A stretch of 64,000 bases of DNA from Ceratopteris richardii (lineage: Eukaryota > Streptophyta > Polypodiopsida > Polypodiales > Pteridaceae). Location of the stretch: NCBI GenBank assembly GCA_020310875.1, contig CM035414.1, positions 198,228,260-198,292,259 of the forward strand, given 5' to 3'. A program made the position numbers and the translations under genes. Within the stretch, counting starts at the first letter, position 1. Each line of letters begins with the position of its first letter. A model generated the notes under the pieces. The model searched no databases, was not told the origin of the DNA, and was given only the letters and a program-made list of their open reading frames with translations. Positions 56,301 through 64,000 of the stretch are shown here, in pieces.

Positions 56301-58102
56301 ATCTAGTTTTCTTATTTGGGTTTTCTGAATTTTGATTTATTTTATGTTTGTTGTTTGTTTGGTTTGAACTTGCTTAACTTCCTCCAGATCCTTTGCTCCT
56401 CTTTCTTTGGGGTTAGTGTATTTATAACACTAAAGGATAAAATCGTTAGCAAGAAATCTACTCGATCATGGCACCTTCGATCCTTAGAGATTCAATCAAC
56501 TACACTTGTAGGATTTTAATGATACCACTTACCATCGTTATGTATGTATAGTCCATGCGTTTTTCTTTATTCCCAAATGGGGACTCTAAAACCTTATGAA
56601 CTTGAACATTATCCACGATTGCTGAAATGATTGGTTTTGAGTATCATTTTCATATGCATGAAGATCGGCTCTCCAATCATTTAGAAATTCTTCAATTGTT
56701 TGTTGCTTCTTAACATGTATTCTTACAACATCATGAAGGAATGTCCAATCCTATGTGAGTCCGGATTGAAATCCATGTGTTGCATGAGTGGAATTATTTC
56801 CTCTTGGGCTTTACCATCTATTGCTTTCATGCATCAAACATCGCTTATCATGCTCACACATATCTTCAAATTGTTTCTCGAACTCTCTTTTAATTTCTAG
56901 GATTGGTTGGTCCTTCAGCATATGAACCCACCTCACAAAATATCTTTGAGTCACTTTATCTATGTCCTCTAGCATGAATTGTTTGTGGACTATTGCTTAC
57001 TATGGCGACCATGTGGTTTGTTTTATTCTGATGAGCTGATCACATAGGTCAAATTTCAAAAGATAGAAAACGTTATCGCATAGCCGCATAGCTGGAGATC
57101 CAACACTGGAGTCAAATCAACACCTAGGTACTTTGCCTCGACTTCATACTCTTTAAAGAACTTCAATATATTTTTCGCATTAAAAAATCTGCATCGCTTT
57201 GATAATCATTCATCAAGTGACTAGATAGCTCTTTGTCGACTATCCTCTTGCTAAAAGCATAAGAATTGAGGTGAAATTTCTTCTATGTTTGATGTGCTAG
57301 ATTTATTGATTTTTAGTCATCAACTAGATTGATCAAAATGCTAGCTCTATATTTTGTTCACCCCCTCCTTTCACATCGCATTCACCTGGTATGTCACGAG
57401 TTCCTTGGAAGGAGGTAGGAAGTGAGATGTAGAGTTAGATTTGAGAGATTATGGAGGCATGGAACTAAGAGGAAAAACAAGTTGTATTTGTGCACAATGA
57501 CATCAAGTATCTTAGTGAAGTTTTCTTTCCATTACTCTCTGCCTTGAGGCCTGTCTACCATCATATCATCAAAACTTGAAGAATTTTGTTTAAAGTACCT
57601 CTCTCAGCCTCTTTACAAAGTTCAAAGAACGTTCATTTACATTTAAGAAAATGTGATGCCATCCAATGCCTCATTAATGTTGGGAAAATTGGATGCACAC
57701 CTCAAGAAATGAGTTGGTACATCTAATCCCTCCTTTGTACCAGACACTATTTTACTTTAGAGTTGAGTTTTAGGCCCTTTTAGCTTTCCAATGACACTAA
57801 ATAACTACCTATGTAATTTGGAGATAATGCTTCAAAGAATTTGATCAAAAGAGATAAGTTTGCAATTAGCTAGTGACCATAAAGTTCCTTTTTTGGTGTT
57901 GATACTTGTTGGACGTTTTGCTCAATACTCATAGTACTGTATAAGTTAGAACAATTCCTTGTGAGGGTATCTAATTAGCTTAGAGAGCTACTACTTGCGG
58001 GTGGAATAACTTAAAATGATTGACTATACTCTGAGCAATGTCTCTAGCAAGTGGAGGCTTACCCTCAACCTTTTAGGAACTCTACGGAGAATGACCAATG
58101 AC
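56301..58102. other. Unassigned DNA unique to copy C
   Basis: It lies between the acidic gene and the copia-2C LTR; copies A and B lack it through a deletion of about 2.77 kb. On the minus strand around 56,950-56,800 one frame reads R-Y-F-V-R-W-V-H-M-L-K-D-Q-P-I-L-E-I-K-R-E-F-type sequence, and near 57,150-57,080 F-F-K-E-Y-E-V-E-A-K-Y-L-G-V-D. Both look like decayed coding DNA of unknown family. The rest shows nothing I can name. Confidence 0.4.
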
Positions 58103-58655
58103 CACTTTGAGGCAATTTTCTCCCAATTGGCTGAATGAAACTTCTTCAAAATTTGACTAGAAGACTTTGAGCTGGTTCCTATGCGCTATAGAAATTGAAA
58201 ATTATGGAGGGATCACTGAGATATGAGCAAGACAACTACACTCTTCTTAATGACAATGACAGAGAGACTAACAAAGTTAATCAATGATATAATTTATTAT
58301 ATAACAATGTTGAACATGATCATTGGCATGGATATAATGCCCAATGATGGTGATAAGAGTAGGCTATAATGTAAGACTCTCAACTACATCAAATGATCCA
58401 CAATATGCTCAATAATGGGGGCAGTAATGGCCGTGAGACTTCAAGCTAGTTTTATAGTGTCTCACTTCAAGTTTGAATTTTGAAATTCAAATGAACTTTC
58501 ACCTAAAAGTTGTTCCTCTAAATAAGGAGATATTTCCTCAAGGAAGCTCGTACCATAAAATTCTCCTAACTCTACAAGTTTGGTGGCATTTACAAAATTC
58601 TTCTACGTCAAATGACTTTTACAAAAAATTTAATGGTAAAATCCATAAGCAATGG
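58103..58655 (-). repeat. 3' LTR of copia-2C
   Basis: It matches most of the copia-2A 5' LTR (33,710-34,300). Its first 45 or so bases are replaced by RNase H-end sequence: homology starts at attggaagtattatgtgc and no TGTTGG start or purine tract precedes it. Left of 58,103 the sequence is unrelated. Confidence 0.75.
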
Positions 58656-59819
58656 TTCATGTGGATCTTCAAGGAGTTGCACATAATACTTCCAATGCTT
58701 TAAACCATAGTACTTCCAATCCTCTTGAATTTCCTGCAATCCAATCATAGCTTTAAACCTGCAAAGTTTAGTACCGTCAAGTGCTTTGGTCAATAACTTT
58801 GCACATTGCATATTAGTTGATACATATTTCAATTGAATTTTCTTGATCAATAGCTTCTCTCTACATAATGATAGTGAACTCCTATATGCTTGGTTCTTGC
58901 ATGATAGATAGGATTTGCTGCAAGATGTAAATAACTCATATTGTCTCCAAAAGCATTGTTGAGTTAGAATGTAGTCCCAAATCTAAATATAGCAATCTGA
59001 TCCATATGGCCTCTTGAGTAGCATTGGCTAATCCTATATATTCTGCCTCTCTTGAAGATAAAACAACAATAGGTTGATTCTTGGAAGACCATAAAATGGG
59101 CTTATCACCTAAAAATGAAAGATAACCTGAGGTGCTCCTCCTCTCATCCTTACAAGCTGCCCATTTCGCAATTGAGTAGTTTGATATCCAAATCTGAATT
59201 ATATGGAAAGTATAAGCCTTGATTTTGAGTACCCTTAAGATCCTTCAAAATCCTCTTCGTAGCTTCCAAGTGAGGTGCTTTAGGTTTGTGCATAAATTGA
59301 CTTAAGACACTTACTCCATAAGCAATATCAATCCTTGTCAATGTACCATAGTTTTGGCTACCTGTTATGCTTTGATATCCTATGATGTCTTCGAGGAAAT
59401 CACCTTCATGAGCACTTAACTTTTGGTTTACCTCGATAGGAATGTTAGCTACTTTGGAATTCTCCAAGTGGAACTTCTTCAACATATCATGCACATACTT
59501 TCTTTGAGTAATATAAATTCTTGAACTTGTATAAACTAATTCAAGCACAAAGAATTACTTTAGTGATGCTAGATCACTGATTTTGAACTCTTGGATCATT
59601 TGATTCTTGATGTGTTTTGATGCCATTGACATCATAACCTATAAGTATGATATCATCAACATACACACATAGGTATATCATCTTTGAATTACTTCTCTTG
59701 AAAAATAGAGAAGTTTTTGCTTTGCTTATGATGAATCCTTGATCTTGAAGGTATGTAGTGGTCAACCTATGGTTCCATGTCCTAGGTGCCTGCTTCAATC
59801 CGTACAAAGATTTTTTCAA
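58608..59819 (-). pseudogene. copia-2C reverse transcriptase C-terminus and RNase H
   Basis: The 81-codon frame at 59,819-59,574 has [24 protein letters not shown] and L-C-V-Y-V-D-D-I-I-L with an intact active-site motif. A frameshift near 59,620 follows. Then comes a 132-codon frame (59,548-59,150) with Y-V-H-D-M-L-K-K-F-H-L, H-L-E-A-T-K-R-I-L-K and a damaged RNase H start. The RNase H end at 58,850-58,608 runs directly into LTR sequence. Confidence 0.85.
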
Positions 59820-60440
59820 TTTTCATACATAATTTACCTTGATTGGGTCTTCATAATGGGGAGGTTCATGCATGTAAACTTCCTTTGAAATCCAGCCATT
59901 AACAAAAGCATTTTTTACATCCAATTGATGCATATTTCGATTCCTTGATGCAACCAAACTTACCAATACCCTGATGGCTGGCATTTTGGCCACAAGTGAG
60001 AAATACTCTTCATAATGAAATCCTTGGGTTTGTGCAAAACCCTTACCAAAAAGTCTAGCTTTATACCTGTTTTATGATCCATCTGAGTTTCTCTTGACTT
60101 TGTAAATCCATGTATAACCAATTACCTTCATAGATTCCTCCTTTGGCACTAGCTCCCAAGTATCATTCTCCTTAAATGCTTCTATTTCTTCATCCATAGT
60201 TTTCATCCATTCTACCTTGGTCTTTGCCTCTTCATATGAAGTAGGTTCGCCGCATGATAAATCCTTGGCAAGATAAACAAAATGCTTAGGTACTAAAGAT
60301 GTGTCATATCCATATCTGATTGGCTTCTTACTCTCCCTTTGTGATCTTCTAATTGCTTGGTTGGATGATTCAGGTATGTCTTCAAATCTCTTCATCTTGA
60401 CCTTGCCCTTTGATTTCCATGCTTTCAACTCCTGCAAATT
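59820..60440 (-). pseudogene. copia-2C linker and reverse transcriptase N-terminus
   Basis: The 121-codon frame 60,437-60,072 contains R-R-S-Q-R-E-S-K-K-P-I-R-Y-G-Y-D-T-S-L-V, E-E-I-E-A-F-K-E-N-D-T-W-E-L-V-P and Y-T-W-I-Y-K-V-K-R-N-S. After a frameshift near 60,070 the palm start ([12 protein letters not shown]) continues to about 59,830 with a stop. Confidence 0.83.
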
Positions 60441-61157
60441 GATGGTGTCCTCATCATCTGATTTGATGCCCTCAATTTGATTTGGTTCCTCCTAGGTGAG
60501 ACTTGGAAACTCCTCTTCCAAGTCATATGGAAACTTAACCTTCCTTCATTCACTTTCAAACCAAGAATCATTCTCATCAAACACAACAACTCTATTGACC
60601 ATAAACCCTTTGTTGGATGGATTATGAAACCTATACCCTTTCTAATTTAAATCATACCCTATGAAGATGGACTTCTTTGCCTTAGGGTCTAGCTTACCTT
60701 TGTTTTGAGATGGGATATGCACATAAGCAACACATCCAAAGATCCTTTAATGATCAAGTAATGGCCTTCCAACATACCATGCTTCATATGGGGTCATCCC
60801 ATCAAGTGACTTGGATGGAAACCTCTTAATGAGATCAGTAGTAGTAAATACACTCTCTGCTCACAAATAATTAGGTAACTTTTTCTCATTTAGCATTGCC
60901 CTAGCTCTTTCAACAATCATCCTATTTCTCCTCTCTACCACCCGATTTTGCTTAGGGGTATACCTTGTAATTTCCCTTTTGATTCCTCTATCCTGCAAGA
61001 ATGTATCAAATTCATTGGAAAAGTGGTCATCTCCTCCATCTGACCTTAATCTCTTTAGACTTCTTCATGTTTGGTTTTCCACAAGTGCAAGTTACTTCTT
61101 AAAGAAACTGAACACTTCATCTTTGTGCTTCATAAAATATAAGATAGTCCACCTTCT
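60441..61157 (-). pseudogene. copia-2C integrase core, 5'-truncated
   Basis: Readable blocks on the minus strand are F-M-K-H-K-D-E-V-F-S-F-F-K-K, a D-G-G-x-x-H-F-S-N-E-F segment, P-K-Q-N-R-V-V-E-R-R-N-R and L-D-G-M-T-P-Y-E-A-W. The G of the usual N-G-V motif is changed. The first catalytic aspartate block and the zinc finger are missing beyond the breakpoint at 61,157. Several stops occur between 60,440 and 60,790. Confidence 0.8.
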
Positions 61158-61744
61158 GAATCATCAAGTATTTTAAAAATCAAACTAGATACTTATGTTG
61201 TGAAGATAAAATTGAGGCACTAAATAGGATGTCGCAGAGTCCATGTATTGGGCAACTTTTTGATACAATGGGGAGTAATAAAGATCATGTAACATGTGCC
61301 CTTTTCATCAATCTTCGGAATATGCTACAAAGTATGAGAAGGAATTATGATGACCTTGTGTTGAAGAGATCAACATTGATGATGGCTCTAAATAGTGATG
61401 CGTATTCGTCAACAAATTAGATATATATTTCAAGACTTTCTAGGGTATTGGGAGTAAGCAGGAAAGTCTTCTATGATACGATTGGACGGTTAAGTATAGT
61501 TGGGTCTAATCATAGCTTTTTTGAAGGCAACTGGTAGGGCAATACGTACCACATTTATCACACAAGAGGTCAAGCATATGATTATCACATTTTGGACAAC
61601 AGAGAGAAGGATGTCACCAAATAAGAAGGATATATATGAGAACCCAACTTGGTAGAAATCAATATTTGGAGCATCCTTTTCACCTTCTTGATGTATCTGA
61701 GGTAATCCTATTTTCAATAATCAATTCACGATTTTAGCTAATTA
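61158..61744 (+). pseudogene. Decayed coding-like segment of unknown family
   Basis: The plus strand near 61,505-61,690 reads A-T-G-R-A-I-R-T-T-F-I-T-Q-E-V-K-H-M-I-I-T-F-W, then S-P-N-K-K-D and a stop. A 63-codon frame lies just before it (61,229-61,420). The sequence looks protein-derived but I cannot place it with confidence; a DNA-transposon or captured host-gene origin is possible. It separates two copia fragments (copia-2C and copia-2D) and has no recognisable termini. Confidence 0.35.
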
Positions 61745-62287
61745 TACAAGAACCAGTACCAAGTAACTTATAGTAACAATCTCATAGTAATAGCTAACTA
61801 GTAACAAGCTAATAGTAATAGCTAACTAGTAACAAGCTATTTCAAAATAACTTATTACATGCAACTAATTAAGAAACTCGCTTTAAGTAATAGCCAATTA
61901 GTAACAAGATAATTAGTAATAGCTAATTACTAATAACCATCCAAGAGCCAACTACTTAGCAGTAGCTAATTGGTAACAAGATATTTAGTAATAACTAATT
62001 ACTAACAACAAACCAAGAAGTAGTTACTTAATAATAACAAACTCTGAACAAGCTAAATAGTAATAGCTAATTACTAACAACTAAGAACTAGCTACTTAGT
62101 AATAGGTAACTGGTAAGAAGCTAATAAGTAATAGCTAATTAGAAACAACTAACCAAGAACCAGCTAGTTAGTAATAAGTAATTAGTACAACCTAATTAAT
62201 AATAGCTAATTACAAATAGCTAACCAAGAACTATCTACTTAGTAATATTTAATTACTAACAAGCTAATTAGTAGTAGCTAATTATTT
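61745..62287. repeat. About 70-bp tandem repeat (tagtaatagctaatta family)
   Basis: Seven to eight degenerate units of a 70-bp sequence follow each other. Each is built from aaccaagaactagctacttag, taatagctaattagtaacaag and a second taatagctaattac block. The aaccaagaa block recurs near 62,012, 62,082 (altered), 62,151 and 62,221. The words gctaattagc and taattaattagt are self-complementary. The array ends exactly at the broken end of copia-2D. Confidence 0.85.
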
Positions 62288-62815
62288 AACAAGCTACACA
62301 TCCAAAATTTTTGAAGTGATCCAATGATGGTCTCTTACCATGCCAAGCTTCATAAGGTGTCATACCATCAAGTGATTTTGATGGTAACCTGTTTATGAGA
62401 TAGGTGGCAGTAGAAACACTCTCTGCCCATAGATAGTTAGGTAATTTCTTCTCATTAAGCATAGATCTAGCTGTCTCAACAATTAACCTATTTCTTCTTT
62501 CTGCTACCCCATTCTGTTTAGGAGAATATCTTGTGGTCATCTCTCTTTTGATGCCTCTGTCCTGCAAGAAGTCCGCAAATTCATTGGAGAAGTACTCACC
62601 TCCTCCATCTGACCTTAGCCTCTTCAAATTTCTTCTTGTCTGATTTTCAACTAATGCAAGATATTTCTTAAAACAATTAAATACCTCATCCTTGTGCTTC
62701 ATAAAGTATAATACAATCCATCTGCTATAATCATCAATAAAAGACACATAGTACCTTGAACCTGAGACTGAGGGGTCTTTGCTAGGTCCCCATACATCTG
62801 TGTACAAGCTCTAGA
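62288..62815 (-). pseudogene. copia-2D integrase catalytic core
   Basis: This is a 173-codon frame with Y-T-D-V-W-G-P-S-K-D-P (first catalytic aspartate), F-I-D-D-Y-S-R-W, R-S-D-G-G-G-E-Y-F-S-N-E-F (second aspartate), Y-S-P-K-Q-N-G-V-A-E-R-R-N-R (glutamate), and L-P-S-K-S-L-D-G-M-T-P-Y-E-A-W-H-G-K-R-P. All three acidic residues are present. The join to the upstream frame at about 62,800 is a small frameshift in the L-E-L-V-x-T-D-V-W motif. The frame ends prematurely after F-G-C-V-A-C at the tandem-repeat boundary. Confidence 0.9.
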
Positions 62816-63183
62816 TAGTCTTCATGCATATATCCTTTCTTGGAGAAAGGTAACCTGTGAGACTTACCAAATTGAGAAGCACCACACTTGTAAATCATAT
62901 GTTGCTTGGATACATTAGGTATCCCAAGCACACATTGGTCCCTGCACATTCGCTTCAATGTCCTTTCTCCTATGTGTCGTAATCTCTTGTGCCAAATCTC
63001 AAGCTCTGAAAGTGTTTGATCCTTATAACTGTATAATGCAATATTCTTTGTGTCTTCCAACTCAAAGGTGAAAAGTCTACCTGATTTTTCTCCTTTAGCT
63101 ATCCTTTTGAATCCATGTCTTGGGTTCTCCACAAATGCTCCATATTGATTAAACTTGACCTGCAAACCTTTCTCTACAATCTA
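62782..63183 (-). pseudogene. copia-2D GAG-pre-integrase domain
   Basis: This 127-codon frame has Q-V-K-F-N-Q-Y-G-A-F-V-E, then L-S-E-L-E-I-W-H-K-R-L-R-H-I-G (the histidine pair of the zinc finger) and Y-K-C-G-A-S-Q-F-G-K-S-H-R, where the second cysteine of the usual C-x2-C is serine. It is separated from the protease frame by a single TAG at about 63,181, the same position as in copia-1A and 1B. Confidence 0.87.
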
Positions 63184-64000
63184 ACCAACACTCATTAAGT
63201 TCTTTGTAATTGTTGGTACATAAAGTACCTTGCTCAATAGATTTTGATTACCATCAATAGTTTTCACATTTCGAACTTTAATAACAGAATGCTTTGTATC
63301 ATCACCTATTTGGTCTTGGTGTTTACCTTTTGGTTCCTCAAGATCACAGAGTAGTGCAACATTACCAGCCACATGATTTGAACACCTTGAATCAATATAA
63401 AATAGGTGATCATCATTTGTACCTGACTTTGAGGTCATGTTCATGATCAAGAGAGAGTCATCCTGCTCTTCTGTGTAGTTGTTGTAGTCCTTTCTATTTC
63501 TGAATCCTCCTTGGTAGTTGCCATTGTAATTGTTGTTGTAGTTGTTGTTGTAATTGTTGTTGTGGCCTTGGTGATGATTGAACCTTCCTCTAGACTGAGA
63601 GTATCCACCTCTTTGGTAGCCTCTTCCTCTCTGACTTTTGTAATTCCTGAAACACTCATCTGTGGTGTGGTTTGACAAACCACAAATGTTACATGGTGAT
63701 GAATTATAGGGTCTCCCCCTACCTTGCTTACCTCCTCTGCCCCTGCCTCTTGAAGATCTACCTCTCCCTGCATAGTTGGCTTGAGAGGTAGAGCCTTCAT
63801 CTTCCACCTTCTTACTCTTGCCTTTATCCTTAGACTTCTTACGAGTGTATAGGGCAGAAGAGTTGTTACCTTTGGAAGTATCTCCACTCTTGGTAAGCTT
63901 TTCTTCATGTGTAAATAGTTGACCCATGAGAGTTGTGAGATCTGGAGTGTGCATGTCCATGTAGAGATCCATTGCAGTGGTGAAGCTTTCCCACTTGTCA
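63181..64000 (-). pseudogene. copia-2D gag 3' part and protease
   Basis: This is an open frame of 263 codons from 63,972, with frame continuing to the window edge. It begins in the gag core (L-M-G-Q-L-F-T-H-E-E-K-L), then an arginine/glycine-rich RNA-binding region and an intact zinc knuckle C-N-I-C-G-L-S-N-H-T-T-D-E-C. A Q-R-G-R-G-Y-rich region and an asparagine/tyrosine repeat (N-N-N-Y) follow. The protease then carries L-F-Y-I-D-S-R-C-S-N-H-V-A-G-N, where an arginine replaces the residue after D-S (normally Gly or Cys), and ends at L-M-S-V-G and a TAG. Gag packages RNA; the protease matures gag-pol. The start lies outside the window. Confidence 0.88.

Larger units (their letters stand above)
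58103..61157 (-). mobile_element. Truncated Ty1/copia element copia-2C
   Basis: On the minus strand it covers integrase core (from 61,157), linker, reverse transcriptase, RNase H and a long 3' LTR (58,655-58,103). The 5' LTR, gag, protease and the first part of integrase are missing; sequence changes abruptly at 61,157. Unlike copies A and B, its LTR continues leftwards into DNA that has not been deleted, and its Y-V-D-D region has no stop. It is therefore the better witness of the ancestral 3' end, which already lacked a polypurine tract. Confidence 0.85.
62288..64000 (-). mobile_element. Ty1/copia element copia-2D, best preserved, runs off the window
   Basis: On the minus strand from the window end: gag 3' part with intact zinc knuckle, protease, GAG-pre-integrase and integrase core, stopping at 62,288 where the tandem repeat begins. 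Only one nonsense codon and one frameshift interrupt the 1.7 kb. The gag start and 5' LTR lie beyond 64,000. It is related to but distinct from copia-1 and copia-2A-C: it overlaps the integrase segment of copia-2C, so it is a separate insertion. Confidence 0.88.

Noticed and set aside
61745..62287. CRISPR-like array
   Set aside because: Units are degenerate and continuous with no unique spacers, and the context is plant retrotransposon DNA.

Overview
The window is plant nuclear DNA, AT-rich and almost entirely transposon-derived. The plant assignment rests on Ty1/copia pol genes of plant type, a CACTA (En/Spm) DNA transposon with Transposase_21, DUF4216 and DUF4218 domains, initiator-tRNA-Met-type primer sites and AAACCCTAA motifs. 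The species cannot be told from sequence. No intact host gene, functional tRNA or rRNA gene, or CRISPR array was found. Nearly every reading frame is broken by stops or frameshifts.

Layout, left block (1-34,770, 'copy A'). A 1.4-kb tandem repeat (1-1835) leads into a three-level nest. The outermost layer is a gag-only LTR element (TR-GAG type, 2037-20,545, target-site duplication CATTG). Inside its gag gene sits a Ty1/copia element (copia-1A, 3513-19,538, duplication ATGAT). Inside the copia gag gene sits a 10-kb CACTA element (4952-15,034, duplication TTG). All three duplications are exact. The CACTA element carries decayed TnpD-like and TnpA-like genes on the minus strand, and a 3-kb block of (TA)n, a 460-bp tandem repeat and a 1-kb TG-rich tract. 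To the right, a non-coding LARD-like LTR element (21,092-27,698, minus strand, duplication CCAAA) splits a tandem repeat. It carries tRNA-like sequences in both LTRs and an internal array of four tRNA-like units. After that come low-copy-looking DNA with a foldback element, a fragment of an unrecognised acidic gene, and a minus-strand copia remnant (copia-2A, 30,631-34,345).

Centre (34,770-40,145). This stretch holds a (TA)n tract, a decayed coiled-coil gene that may be a gag (37,514-35,300, minus), an L1-type LINE reverse transcriptase fragment (38,450-38,930, minus) and a diverged partial copy of the 1.4-kb repeat.

Right block. Positions 40,146-54,525 ('copy B') repeat copy A in the same order and orientation, minus two large pieces: the equivalents of about 3,650-15,550 and 18,765-27,775. 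A third partial copy ('C', 54,526-61,157) repeats the acidic gene and copia-2. It keeps sequence between them that A and B have both lost, so C looks closer to the original arrangement. The window ends in a less decayed minus-strand copia (copia-2D, 62,288-64,000, open at the window end), separated from C by a 70-bp tandem repeat.

The genes do not form one pathway. They are the parts of separate transposons: gag, protease, integrase, reverse transcriptase and RNase H for the copia elements, and two transposase-type genes for the CACTA element. The TR-GAG and LARD elements lack pol and would have depended on enzymes supplied by others. Shared mutations in A and B date several inactivations to before the block duplication.
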